Shown: piece by piece, positions 31,647-40,971 of the stretch
Layout: every line of letters begins with the position of its first letter
How positions within the stretch are numbered: the first letter of the stretch is position 1
From: Marivita sp041725935
GTDB lineage: Bacteria > Pseudomonadota > Alphaproteobacteria > Rhodobacterales > Rhodobacteraceae
NCBI GenBank assembly: GCA_041725935.1
Contig: JBGRQD010000016.1
Location: 1 to 64,000 of the forward strand
Direction of reading: 5' to 3'
DNA: 64,000 nt
Position numbers and translations under genes: made by a program
Notes under the pieces: generated by a model
What the model was told of the DNA's origin: nothing
Databases searched by the model: none
Seen by the model: only the letters and a program-made list of their open reading frames with translations

Positions 31647-34600
31647 CTACTCTTTCCGGTCGCGTTGAGACAGAAGAAGAGAAGTCTCGCATTGTAACAC
31701 AAGTGAGTTGCGGTCGATAGGTTTCGGCAGGACTCCGGTAAACAAGGGTGCCGTCCGTCCTGCCTCGCGGGCAAGAGCGGTGACAAGAATGATCGGCAAT
31801 CCCGGCACGATGTTCTTGGCCGCTTCCGCCAAATCGGCGCCGTTCAGGTCGGGCATGTCAAAATCAGTCACCAGCAGATCCCAATGGTCAGGGTCATCGC
31901 GCAGCGCATCAAGCACATCTGCGGGGTCTGTCGCGGCGGCAACCTCGGCACCTGCCGTTTCGAGATAGGCGGTGATCACGTCCAGCACTTCGGGCTGGTC
32001 ATCGACCACGAGGATCATCCGCCCGTCCAGCCGCCCGGTCAGTTCGTCCTTCGGCACAGAGGCGACGGCAGCTTCCTGAACGGCTTTGACCGGCCAATAG
32101 ACATCGAACCTCGTGCCTTTTCCGGGTTCGGTGGTCAGGCTCATGGCACCGCCATTGTCCTCGATCACAGAAGACACAACGGCAAGTCCAAGCCCGGTGC
32201 CCATCTCACCCTTGGTGCTGTAATAGGGAGTCAGGATTTTCGATGCGACCTCGGGCGACATTCCGCGACCATTGTCCTCGACAGTCAGGCGGGCATAGCG
32301 CAGTTCCGGGTTGATGCGCCCCAAGACAATGGGCTCTGTTGGTGCGGGCCCATCGGCAGCAACCAGCCGGATCGAGATCGTTCCGGACTGCGCAGTCATC
32401 GCGTCCCGTGCATTGATCGCAAGGTTCAGAAGCAGTTGCAGAACATCGGTCGGGTCCGCCTGCGCTTCGACGGATGTGTCGGGCAGACTCAGCGCAAGGC
32501 GCATGGGGGCCCGCAGGCTGGACCGGACAAGCTCTGCGGCTTCCTGCACCGGGCGGCGCATGTCCAGATCGACGCGCGACGATTGACGCGCACCAAGCGT
32601 CAGGAGCCGCTTTACCAGCCCCGCTGCCTGATCCGATGCCGCGAGAATCCGCAAGGCACCGACCGCCTCCTCGCCCCGGTCTTCCGCCTCTTCCAGGATC
32701 AGCGACGCCCCACCCGATATGATGGCCAGCAGGTTGTTGAAGTCATGCGCGAGCCCCGCCGCGATCTGACCGATGATCTCGCGGCGTTGAGCCAGTTGCA
32801 ACTCGTTCAGCAGGCGGTCGCGCTCCGCCCGTTCCTGATGCCGCGCGGAGACATCCCGCGTGATGCACAGAAGACCCCCATCCTCCTTCAGCGTGAGGGA
32901 CACGTCTTGGTAAACAGGATCGCCGTACTTGCCCAAGCCGACAATCTCTCCCGACCAGCCGCCGTCCCGCATCACTTCGGGCATCACGTTGGCTTCCATC
33001 CATTCCACTTCGCCGTCGCCGTAGAGCATCGACCAGCGTTGACCGATAAGCTCCTTTTCGGAGGTGTAGCCAAACATCTCCACATGCGCGCGGTTGGTAT
33101 AGGCAAACCGCCCTTTATGGTCGGTGATCGCGATCCCGTCCCAGCTGGCAGCCATGGCGGCGGCCTTGTCCGCCAGCGCGCGCCGCTCTGCCAGTTTGAG
33201 TTCCGTGATGTCGACACGCAATTCGACACGCCCCCCGTCGGGCATGGATTTTTCAAAAACCCGCAGCCATGTTCCGTCGCTCAGCTTCTGTTCGGTTTCG
33301 CGGTAAGGTTGCGCATGCTGATGCAGGCGTTCGGCCAGAAATTCCTCTTCCCGTCCGATGGCGTTGGTATAATGACCATTCGCCAACCCGTATCGCACGA
33401 TGCTTTCAAAGCTGGCACCTGTAACAAGAGCCGGAGCCGACTGCGCATAGATCTCGCGGAAGCGGCTGTTGCAGATCACGAGGCAATCATTGGCATCATA
33501 AAGAACGAACCCGTCCTGCAATGCCTCCACCGCCTTTTCGAGGTTGGCCCGTGCCAGTGCGGCCTCATCTGCCGCACGGCGCAGAGACTCGGCCTGTTTG
33601 CGCTTGTCGGTGATATCGACTTCCAGCGCGAGGAACCCTTCCAACTCGCCCGCTGCATCATGCAGAGGATGGATATCAAGCGACAGCCAGTATTCCCGCC
33701 CCGTTCGGGACCGGTTCAGAATTTCCACCTGAACCGACGTTTCGTTGTCCAGTGCGTCACGTATCGCCGTTATGGTGGCCGGATCAGTCCCTTCGCTTTG
33801 CAGGAACTCGCCGGGCTTTTTGCCCTTCACGTCTTCCAGCGTCCAACCGGTTGTTTTGACAAATGCGTGGTTCACCCACTCGATGCGCCGTTTCGCATCC
33901 GTCAAAACAACAAGGTTGGTGGTCCGGCGCGCGATCTCCGAAAGCCGTTCGATTTCCAGCGACTTCTCCCGCGCCTCGGTGATGTCGCGCATCGCAAGGA
34001 CATAGCCCTGGTCGCCGATGGCAGAGGCTGTCAATTGCCACCATTGCCGTGTCGGCGCGGTGATGGACATCTCGAAGATGCGGCTGACAACCTGAGCCCC
34101 GGCATCCAATTCGGCCATCAATTCGCGCAGGAGTTTCGCATGCTCTGGCGACATTCTTTCTTCGGGCGTCAGATTGAACCCGGCCTCAGAGTCCGCATCG
34201 GGAACGACGATGGTACCCGAATGCAGTGATACAAGCCGCCCCTCGCGATCCATTTCCACGATCAGGTCCGGCATCGCGGACAGAACCGCGTTGAGACGCT
34301 TCTGCTGCGAGAGGGTCTCGGCATTCGCCGCAACCAGCTTTTCCTCGGCATCGCGACGCGCCAAAACGGATAGAATGACCTTGGCAACCGAGCGGATCAG
34401 ATGCACCTCACCGGGCAGGTAATTGCGCTGGGTGCGGATCGAGTCGAAACTAACCAGCGCTCGCAGCGCGCCATTTTCCGCCATCGGAACCGTAAGGTGC
34501 GACCGCACGCCATGATCAAGGAAAAGCTGCTTTTCAGGCGCATCATCCGGCATCGCGGATACGTCGGGGATCAACACTTCTGTGCCCGCGTCGTAGACGG

Positions 34601-35612
34601 CACGGACGTTGTCAAACTTATGGGCCGGGTAAACCTTGGGGATCTCAAGCGCGGGCGCAACGTCGGGCGCGCACCAGATATGGGTGTTGTCGATGAAATC
34701 GCCGGAGGGCCGCAGGCGGTACACATAGACCCGGTCGCTTTCGGTCAATTCGCCCATCCGGGCCAGCGCCGTATCTATCGCCGCATCCGCGTCCTGTAGC
34801 GATGCGCCCAGCAGGTCATCAAGGATGCCGACAACCTGCCCCTGCATGTCCGTCAGGCGTGAAAATGCCCTGTGCACCGCTTCGAGCGGCGCATCCAGAA
34901 CCGCTTCGGATGTATCAAGCGACTTGCCCTCGACCAATGCAACCAGAAGCGCGTTGCGCCGGGCCTCGCGCAGTGCGAGCAATGCCTGCGCGGCCAGCCG
35001 GGAGACTTGTTCCAATGTCCGCAAATCACCTGCCGAATAACTCGCGCTCTGTAGGCTCGCCAACACGAAGGCACCCGCCTGTTCGTTTCCTATTTCAAGC
35101 GGAACGATCAGCGTGGAGGCAAGGCACCCCGTGCCACCGGGCCAAGAATAGCCATCGACCAACGAGGTTATTCGTGCCATCCGCCTCGGTCTGTCGATCA
35201 TCCCCGCAGGCAAGGGCAGAGCATGGCCGACATGAGCCGTATCCGCAGAGGCGGCGATGACGGTGTGATCGTCTTGAGCCTGAACGAAAAAGCAGTCTCG
35301 CCCGCCCATCTCGCGCTTGAGAACGGTCAGCAGGGATTGCATCGCCTCATCTGCGCCGGATTTGCCCGTCAGCGCCTTCAGAGCTTCGGAAAGGGTCGAC
35401 CGCTCTTTCAGAACCGCAGATTCGCGCAGCCGGGCTGCTTCGGTATCTGCAAGTGCTGCGCGTACAGCCTCGGCTTCAGCCATGAGCCGATGGTTCATGT
35501 CTAGGATTTCCTGCTTCTTCGCCTCCAGAAGCGCTTCGGCTTCAAGACGCGCCTGCTTTTCGCGCTCGTACAGGCTATCAGGGATCATTGCGTCTCGAGA
35601 TTCATTATTCAT
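31647..35612 (-). CDS. Hybrid sensor histidine kinase, GAF-GAF-PASx4-HK-REC
   Basis: A 1321-residue soluble kinase with no membrane helix. From the N-terminus: coiled coil (about 10-80), GAF-like domain (about 85-215), second GAF (about 255-425, VYVYRLRPSGDFIDNTHIW), four PAS domains (about 440-950, with NLVVLTDAKRRIEWVNHAF and GFVLYDANDCLVICNSRF), HisKA with the H-box LAHDFNNLLAII, HATPase (NLAINARDAMTA, VEDNGRGM, GTGLGLAVV), and a C-terminal receiver (MILVVDDQPEVL, LVTDFDMPDLNG). It probably senses cytoplasmic cues through partner proteins. It lies between the FIST gene and the LuxR regulator in one transcript order. NahK-like function with the FIST protein is inferred. Confidence 0.9.
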   Translation of the reverse strand: MNNESRDAMIPDSLYEREKQARLEAEALLEAKKQEILDMNHRLMAEAEAVRAALADTEAARLRESAVLKERSTLSEALKALTGKSGADEAMQSLLTVLKREMGGRDCFFVQAQDDHTVIAASADTAHVGHALPLPAGMIDRPRRMARITSLVDGYSWPGGTGCLASTLIVPLEIGNEQAGAFVLASLQSASYSAGDLRTLEQVSRLAAQALLALREARRNALLVALVEGKSLDTSEAVLDAPLEAVHRAFSRLTDMQGQVVGILDDLLGASLQDADAAIDTALARMGELTESDRVYVYRLRPSGDFIDNTHIWCAPDVAPALEIPKVYPAHKFDNVRAVYDAGTEVLIPDVSAMPDDAPEKQLFLDHGVRSHLTVPMAENGALRALVSFDSIRTQRNYLPGEVHLIRSVAKVILSVLARRDAEEKLVAANAETLSQQKRLNAVLSAMPDLIVEMDREGRLVSLHSGTIVVPDADSEAGFNLTPEERMSPEHAKLLRELMAELDAGAQVVSRIFEMSITAPTRQWWQLTASAIGDQGYVLAMRDITEAREKSLEIERLSEIARRTTNLVVLTDAKRRIEWVNHAFVKTTGWTLEDVKGKKPGEFLQSEGTDPATITAIRDALDNETSVQVEILNRSRTGREYWLSLDIHPLHDAAGELEGFLALEVDITDKRKQAESLRRAADEAALARANLEKAVEALQDGFVLYDANDCLVICNSRFREIYAQSAPALVTGASFESIVRYGLANGHYTNAIGREEEFLAERLHQHAQPYRETEQKLSDGTWLRVFEKSMPDGGRVELRVDITELKLAERRALADKAAAMAASWDGIAITDHKGRFAYTNRAHVEMFGYTSEKELIGQRWSMLYGDGEVEWMEANVMPEVMRDGGWSGEIVGLGKYGDPVYQDVSLTLKEDGGLLCITRDVSARHQERAERDRLLNELQLAQRREIIGQIAAGLAHDFNNLLAIISGGASLILEEAEDRGEEAVGALRILAASDQAAGLVKRLLTLGARQSSRVDLDMRRPVQEAAELVRSSLRAPMRLALSLPDTSVEAQADPTDVLQLLLNLAINARDAMTAQSGTISIRLVAADGPAPTEPIVLGRINPELRYARLTVEDNGRGMSPEVASKILTPYYSTKGEMGTGLGLAVVSSVIEDNGGAMSLTTEPGKGTRFDVYWPVKAVQEAAVASVPKDELTGRLDGRMILVVDDQPEVLDVITAYLETAGAEVAAATDPADVLDALRDDPDHWDLLVTDFDMPDLNGADLAEAAKNIVPGLPIILVTALAREAGRTAPLFTGVLPKPIDRNSLVLQCETSLLLSQRDRKE

Positions 35613-35763
35613 GATCCGGGTCCGCGTGTAAAACCGGCAATGGCCTGGCCAATACGCCTCTTGAAACTCGCAAACAGAGAATCGCGCCCTTTACCTTCGG
35701 CCGATCTGACACCTCAAGGCTTTGCGTGTATTCGGTGTCACCGCAGATATCAACAGTTGAATG

Positions 35764-36954
35764 TCACGGGTCATGAGTACCGAATACCGTGCAAGAAATC
35801 TTGAGATTGCCGTGCCTTGGTCCGTCCCCCACGGGCGAGCCCTGCTCTCCGAAGGTAAAGATACCAAGCCACGGTGTATCGCCCAGCTGTGCCTCGATCC
35901 CGGCGGACACTTCGTCCATGCGGTCCCGCACGGCAAGCATGCAGCCGCCGCAATAGACAACCAATGCGCCAGCGAGCTCACCTGCCAGATTCTTTTTTGC
36001 CTGCTCGGCGACACGACCCGCGCGGGCCACAAGGCTGTCCGCTGTCCCGTGCATCTGCCAGACCTGGTCGCCTTCGGCCACGGCGGCAAAGAGATCGACC
36101 GCACCGTCGGGATGCGCAACAGCGGGATGCGCCAACAGGTGAAAGGGCACACCCGCCAACTGGCGCGCCACCCGGCCAAGTGGCCAGAGCGTCGACTCAG
36201 CAAGGATGAATCTCGGTTCCGTGTCGGCCATCGGGATGGCACCCGCGCTCCATTCATTGATGACCTCGGCAGCCGCGCGATTGTCGATCTCGAACAGGCG
36301 ACGCCCCTCGACGCGGGTCACGATGCCCTGGTTTGCCGTGGGCGCATAGCCGCTCTGGTAGACCGAAGCGACGGGCGTGGACGGAAACAGGACCGAGACC
36401 ACCAGCCCGTCAGAATGCACAGCATCTGGGCCGAACTGGGTCCACTGGCCGCTGCTGTCATTGTCCGCCGAGCTGCCGCCGACAATCAGCGTTTCCGACC
36501 CGACAACAGCGCGCAACCCTTTGATGACATCCTCTTCGCGTCCGGGCGCGACGGTCAACCAGATCAGCTCTGGAACTTCACCCGGTCGCCCTGCCCGCAC
36601 CAGCGCCGCGGTGACTGCGCTCTTTGCTGCCGCTTCGGCATCTTCGGCCAGATCGGCGGAACTCGTCCCGTAGCTGCCTTCGGCATCCCAGATTGCAAAG
36701 GCTCCAAGACCCGCGCCGCCGATATCGACGCCCAGAGGTCCCATGATGCCCAGACAGGACGACCCGCCATGCAGCGCTGCAGCGCCTATGACCGATTTCG
36801 CCTCGTCGCGCAGATGTGCCGCGTCAAGTCCGACAGCGAAATGCACTGCCACAAAATCGGGCGCACCCGACTGGTCGAGTTCGAAGGTTGACGCGATGTC
36901 GGCCAACCTGTCCGAAACATCCCCAGATACCGATTGTGCAGCGCGAATTTTCAT
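35764..36954 (-). CDS. FIST-domain sensor protein (NosP-like)
   Basis: A 396-residue protein of FIST_N (VAVHFAVGLD, VIGAAALHGGSSCLGIMG, ETLIVGGSSADND) and FIST_C (GAIPMADTEPRFILAES, ALVVYCGGCMLAVRDRMDE, PWLGIFTFGEQG) architecture. Some FIST proteins, the NosP group, bind haem and nitric oxide and control a co-encoded hybrid histidine kinase. Here it precedes such a kinase by 151 bases on the same strand. AAGGACGGTGGT is the ribosome site. Whether this one binds haem cannot be read from sequence alone; candidate His ligands occur in the C-terminal half (FHLLAHPAVAHPDG). Confidence 0.82.
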   Translation of the reverse strand: MKIRAAQSVSGDVSDRLADIASTFELDQSGAPDFVAVHFAVGLDAAHLRDEAKSVIGAAALHGGSSCLGIMGPLGVDIGGAGLGAFAIWDAEGSYGTSSADLAEDAEAAAKSAVTAALVRAGRPGEVPELIWLTVAPGREEDVIKGLRAVVGSETLIVGGSSADNDSSGQWTQFGPDAVHSDGLVVSVLFPSTPVASVYQSGYAPTANQGIVTRVEGRRLFEIDNRAAAEVINEWSAGAIPMADTEPRFILAESTLWPLGRVARQLAGVPFHLLAHPAVAHPDGAVDLFAAVAEGDQVWQMHGTADSLVARAGRVAEQAKKNLAGELAGALVVYCGGCMLAVRDRMDEVSAGIEAQLGDTPWLGIFTFGEQGSPVGDGPRHGNLKISCTVFGTHDP

Positions 36955-37154
36955 ACCACCGTCCTTTTGGCGAATTTACATCACCAATTCGTGAGCGCCA
37001 TTGCACAAAAGCATACCCCACTGATCCAAAAGCGAAAATTAGCTGTTTCCCACACGCAAAAAGAACGAATGCCGAACCGCAAATCGCTCTGGTTGAAAAT
37101 TGTCTCGCAGCTATGTCCTGCGACATGTGGTTCAGCAAAACCCTGCAACGGCCT

Positions 37155-37640
37155 TCACCACATCAGGTACGCCATAGCCGCAATGGCGAACGGCACCGGC
37201 AAGCTGACAAGGATGCGCATCAGCGTCGCCTGACGCCCCATGAAGGACAATTCGTAGGCAAAGATCTTGGTAGTGGAAAACAGAGCCCATGAGGTGAAAT
37301 AGGCGATCGCAGCAACCGGAGATGCGCCCGCCTTGAGCGCCGCAGCACCGATGGCAAAGCTGACGAACGCACCACCGGGTGTCAGCGGACCCAGCGCAAT
37401 GGCCAAAAGGATGCCCATGATCCCCGCCTCTGCCCCAAGCAGCTGTCGCACCTCGTCCTCGGGCAGGAGTTCGGCGAAAAAGCCAGCACCCAAAAGCGCC
37501 ACGATCACGCGCGGCGCGGTAAACAGCAGCGTGTCCAGCGACGCGCGATAGGACGCCGTCCGCCACGCATCGTTGGGCAATTGCCACCAGAGCCAGATCG
37601 CACCAATCCCGATCAGAAATGTGCCGATCAGGATATTCAT
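37155..37640 (-). CDS. Permease, second half of split pair
   Basis: A 161-residue membrane protein with four or five helices (MNILIGTFLIGIGAIWLWW, VIVALLGAGFFAEL, GIMGILLAIALGPLTPGGAF, ILVSLPVPFAIAAMAYL). GPLTPGGAFVSF mirrors GAALPGGPMMTF in the upstream gene, so the two look like half-repeats of a DUF318/COG0701-type permease. The ATG overlaps the upstream stop by four bases. The transported solute is unknown. Confidence 0.78.
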   Translation of the reverse strand: MNILIGTFLIGIGAIWLWWQLPNDAWRTASYRASLDTLLFTAPRVIVALLGAGFFAELLPEDEVRQLLGAEAGIMGILLAIALGPLTPGGAFVSFAIGAAALKAGASPVAAIAYFTSWALFSTTKIFAYELSFMGRQATLMRILVSLPVPFAIAAMAYLMW

Positions 37641-38200
37641 GCCAGCCGCCTTTGCAGTACGGCGCGCGCGGCCAGTCCCAGCAAAACCGGCATCGGCAGG
37701 CTGAGCAGGTAGCGCGTCCAGACAAGGTCAGACGGCAGGAACGAGAATTCCCAGATCAAGGTGCGGTTCAGACCAAGCAGGCTCCAGCCTGAGATGAAGG
37801 CCACCATCGCCCCCAGATCGGCCCCCGTCACGCCAAGGCCTGCCGCAAGCGGAAAGGTCATCATCGGCCCGCCCGGCAGGGCCGCGCCGCAGGCAGCAGC
37901 CACCACAAGCCCGCGAACGCCGCTTTCCCGACCGATCAACCGCCCGACACGCTCACGTGGCAGAAGGATCGGCAGGGTCGCCGCGATGAAGATGCCTGCA
38001 CCGATCTTGGGAGCCAGTATCGCGATGAAGGCGAATGTCTCGATCAGGATCTGCCAGACACGCGCCCAGCCCGACACAAGCCCCACCGCGATTGCACCTG
38101 CCAAGGTTAGCACCAGCAGGACCATGAAACTGCCGTCGAACACCCGGCGGGCTTTCTGGTCCGGCGGCGGGTCGGCCACGATATTTTTGAGCGATGGCAT
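37637..38200 (-). CDS. Permease, first half of split pair
   Basis: A 187-residue membrane protein with a charged start (MPSLKNIVADPPPDQKARR) and about five helices. It contains IETFAFIAILAPKIGAGIFIAA, PRERVGRLIG and AAACGAALPGGPMMTFPLAAG. The LPGGPMMTFP element and PRERVGRLIG fit COG0701-type permeases, where full-length proteins hold two such halves. The ATG at 38200 is used; an upstream TTG at 38275 has no ribosome site. No ligand-binding Cys pairs or regulator are visible nearby to suggest a metal. Confidence 0.75.
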   Translation of the reverse strand: MPSLKNIVADPPPDQKARRVFDGSFMVLLVLTLAGAIAVGLVSGWARVWQILIETFAFIAILAPKIGAGIFIAATLPILLPRERVGRLIGRESGVRGLVVAAACGAALPGGPMMTFPLAAGLGVTGADLGAMVAFISGWSLLGLNRTLIWEFSFLPSDLVWTRYLLSLPMPVLLGLAARAVLQRRLA

Positions 38201-38403
38201 CTGTGTCGTGTCTTCGGCAGGGCCGTCCTTAAATGTATCGCGGGATGCAACCCGGCTTGCACGGCGCGCCGTCAAGATGGCCCACCATATCGTAGATCAG
38301 CGCGACACGGTGCGGTCCGATTGCCTTAGCCCGGTCATGTGACACCCATATATCAACCCAAAGACAGATGAGGCACAAGGACGGCGTTTGGCTTTTGCCG
38401 CTT

Positions 38404-38452
38404 CGCGAGATTCATCATCGACCCCAAGATTCGGTCGATGATGAACCTCGCG
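38404..38452. repeat. Long inverted repeat between TRAP gene and permease pair
   Basis: CGCGAG-A-TTCATCATCGACC pairs with GGTCGATGATGAA-C-CTCGCG across a 9-base loop: 19 paired positions with a single A/C mismatch. No T-run flanks it. It may act as a backup terminator, an mRNA-stabilising 3' structure or a protein site. Confidence 0.65.
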
Positions 38453-38518
38453 ATGATCGGTGCCGGAGATGCGCATATCCCGCCCTGACCGTGAAAAAAA
38501 CTTGTCAGAATATGATTT

Positions 38519-38542
38519 GGGGCGGCCCCGTCAGGCCGCCCC
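38519..38542 (-). terminator. GC-rich terminator hairpin after fused TRAP permease gene
   Basis: GGGGCGGCC-CCGTCA-GGCCGCCCC, a perfect 9-pair stem, lies 11 bases beyond the stop of the TRAP permease gene. The T-rich side (TGTTTTG) is on the plus strand, so it may terminate better in that direction, but position makes it the natural end of the TRAP transcript. Confidence 0.6.
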
Positions 38543-38553
38543 TGTTTTGACGC

Positions 38554-40821
38554 TCAATCCGCGCCGCGCACCGCGATGGTGGCGTTGGGTTCGGGGCGGA
38601 ACAGCTTTTGTACCAGCCAAGCCGCCACAGCTGCACCGATGCCGACCAGATCGGTCACAAGACCGCCCTCGATCATCAGAAGCGCCGCTGCCAACAAGCC
38701 CAAACGGATGAACCACGCCGCGCCTTGGCCCATGAACCAGCCCTGTACCGCGCCGGACAGAAGGAACACGCCGAAGGTTGCCGTGACGCCCGCCCGGATG
38801 ACCTCGACCCAGGTGCCGTCCATCAGAAGCGACCCGTTGTAGAAGAACATGAACGGAACGATAAACGCCGCGATGCCCATCTTGAACGATGCCACCGAGG
38901 TCTGCATCGGGTTCGCACCCGAGATTCCGGCGGCTGCATAGCTGGCCAGTGCAACCGGTGGCGTGATAGCCGACAGGACCGCGAAGTAGAACACGAAGAA
39001 ATGCGCTGTCAGTGTTGGGATGCCAAGCTGCACAAGACCCGGTGCCACCACCGACGCGGCCACGGCATAGGCCGCTGTGGTCGGCATGCCCATGCCCAAC
39101 AGGATCGCGATACACATGGCAAAGAACAGCGCCAGAAGCTGGCTTACACCGGCCAGATCGAGCAGCACCGCCGAGAAGCGAGCACCAACACCCGTCAGGC
39201 TGATGACCCCAACAATGATGCCCGCACAGGCACAGACCGCGATGATCTGGATCGACATGATCCCCGCCAGTTCGAACGCCTTGGCAATGCCGCGCAGGGT
39301 CATCGGGAAAGGCGTCAGCCAACTGACCATTGCAGCGGCCATTGTCGCGAGTGTTCCCGCCCGGATCACCGAATAGCCCATGAAGAGCGCGGCAATCAGG
39401 ATGATGATCGGAATGAACAGGTAAACCTGCCGCACAAGCTTGGCGAGTTTGGGCAGTTCGTCCTCGCGCATCCCGCGCATGCCCAGCTTAGCCGCTTCAA
39501 AGTCGACCATGAAGTAGACCGACACGAAATAAAGAATCGCCGGGATGATCGCGGCAATGGCGATCTCCTGGTACGGAATGCCCGTGATCTCGGCCATGAT
39601 GAAGGCACCCGCCCCCATGATCGGTGGCATGATCTGACCACCCGTCGAAGCAGCAGCCTCAACCGCGCCCGCAGTGGTGGGCCGGTAGCCGACCTTTTTC
39701 ATCAAGGGGATGGTCAGCGATCCGGTCGCCACCACGTTGCCCGCAGAGGTGCCGTTGATCATGCCCATCAGACCCGAGGCAAAGATCGCCACCTTCGCCG
39801 GACCACCACGCGCCCGACCGGCAGCCGCGAAGGCGAAGTTGACGAAATAATCGCCCACCTTGGACGCCTGCAGGAAGGCGGCGAAGATGATGAAGAGAAT
39901 GATGTAGGTCGAGGAAACCGCTGTGGTCGGCCCAAGAATACCGGCGTCCGAATAGACATGGCCGAAGAACCGCTGCCAGCTATAGGCGCTCTGCACGGCA
40001 AGAATGCCCGGCAACAGATGCGCCACGAAGGTGTAGAGCAGAAAAATACCGGTGATGATCACCAGTGCCAGACCAGCCACGCGCCGTGTCAATTCGAGGA
40101 TCAGCGCAGAGCCGGCGGTGGCGGCAAAGGCCACGCCGATCGGCACAAACGGCGTGCCGACCGCATTACGCGCAGCAGTTCCGTAAATAGCGATGAGGTA
40201 AGCCGCGACAGTGATGCCGCAGACGGCGAGCAGGACATCCGACACCCGGAACCTGTCACGCGGTGCCTTTTCCAGCCAACCGAGAACGATCCCGCCGCCC
40301 GTCGCCACCAAGAGCGGAACACCGAAATACCAGATCTCCTGGCTGTAGATCGGCGTGCCTGCGAATGCGGGCCATGTGGTCAGACCACCCATTTCCGGCA
40401 GCGTGCCCGAGGCGATCAGGCGCGCGAAATAGAGGCTGGTGCCCAACGCCAGAAGTGCGGGCAGAAAGAGCGCATATGCAATTTTGCCCCAAATGCCGCC
40501 CTGCGCCTCGTCGTCGCTGTCAGAAAACAGCATCGCGTTGTAAACGACAAAGCCCAGCGCCAGCGCCCCCGCGATATGGACGATACGGAAATTCCAGGTT
40601 TCCATCGGGAATTGCGGCAGCAAAGGCACTGTGATCCCGGTATAATCCGAGATTGACACCCCGTTCAGCGCGGCCATGTGGAACAGCGCATAGAACGCGG
40701 CAAACCCGGCAACGGCCTGCATCCGCCAGCCGCTGAACAGACGCCGGTTGTCTTCGACCGGCTCTTCATCGACGCCTTCTGCGATCACGGCCTGATCGGC
40801 CTGTGTTGATTCCTGAACCAT
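38554..40821 (-). CDS. Fused TRAP transporter permease (TAXI type)
   Basis: A 755-residue membrane protein uniting the small and large TRAP permease subunits (4TM-12TM fused form). More than 15 hydrophobic helices follow a short acidic cytoplasmic start. Family signatures include GGPAKVAIFASGLMGMINGTS, AVEAAASTGGQIMPPIMGAG, ILLGMGMPTTAAYAVAA and AITPPVALASYAAAGI. It works with the TAXI binding protein encoded upstream to import an organic acid or amino acid using an ion gradient. The ATG at 40821 is chosen for GGGAGGTGGCA. A terminator separates it from the binding-protein gene. Confidence 0.93.
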   Translation of the reverse strand: MVQESTQADQAVIAEGVDEEPVEDNRRLFSGWRMQAVAGFAAFYALFHMAALNGVSISDYTGITVPLLPQFPMETWNFRIVHIAGALALGFVVYNAMLFSDSDDEAQGGIWGKIAYALFLPALLALGTSLYFARLIASGTLPEMGGLTTWPAFAGTPIYSQEIWYFGVPLLVATGGGIVLGWLEKAPRDRFRVSDVLLAVCGITVAAYLIAIYGTAARNAVGTPFVPIGVAFAATAGSALILELTRRVAGLALVIITGIFLLYTFVAHLLPGILAVQSAYSWQRFFGHVYSDAGILGPTTAVSSTYIILFIIFAAFLQASKVGDYFVNFAFAAAGRARGGPAKVAIFASGLMGMINGTSAGNVVATGSLTIPLMKKVGYRPTTAGAVEAAASTGGQIMPPIMGAGAFIMAEITGIPYQEIAIAAIIPAILYFVSVYFMVDFEAAKLGMRGMREDELPKLAKLVRQVYLFIPIIILIAALFMGYSVIRAGTLATMAAAMVSWLTPFPMTLRGIAKAFELAGIMSIQIIAVCACAGIIVGVISLTGVGARFSAVLLDLAGVSQLLALFFAMCIAILLGMGMPTTAAYAVAASVVAPGLVQLGIPTLTAHFFVFYFAVLSAITPPVALASYAAAGISGANPMQTSVASFKMGIAAFIVPFMFFYNGSLLMDGTWVEVIRAGVTATFGVFLLSGAVQGWFMGQGAAWFIRLGLLAAALLMIEGGLVTDLVGIGAAVAAWLVQKLFRPEPNATIAVRGAD

Positions 40822-40923
40822 TGCCACCTCCCTGGCAAAGCCGCCTTGGCTGTCGCTTTGGCGCTTCATGTCTAGAGTGAAACCTGCATCCTCCGGGGCG
40901 TGACAGCGGTCACGCGCGGGATG

Positions 40924-40963
40924 CAAAAAAGGAGCGGCGCAGCCTTGCGGGATGCGCCGCTCC
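40924..40963 (-). terminator. Rho-independent terminator after TAXI binding-protein gene
   Basis: On the minus strand GGAGCGGCGC pairs perfectly with GCGCCGCTCC around a 13-base loop, followed by TTTTTTG. It starts about 10 bases past the binding-protein stop and precedes the permease gene, so partial read-through would give more binding protein than permease. Confidence 0.85.
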
Positions 40964-40971
40964 GAAACGGC

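Larger units (their letters stand above)
38201..38553. other. Intergenic stretch with two hairpins
   Basis: No gene is supported. It holds a terminator-like GC hairpin at 38519-38542 and a 20-pair inverted repeat at 38404-38452. The part nearest the permease start (38201-38400) should contain its promoter, but no clear elements stand out. Confidence 0.55.

Noticed and set aside
31884..34229. 781-codon plus-strand open frame opposite the hybrid kinase
   Set aside because: Shadow of the kinase gene; the kinase has complete domain motifs and codon usage.
38608..40656. 682-codon plus-strand open frame opposite the fused TRAP permease
   Set aside because: Antisense of a conserved membrane protein; Arg/His-rich composition and no ribosome site or domain.
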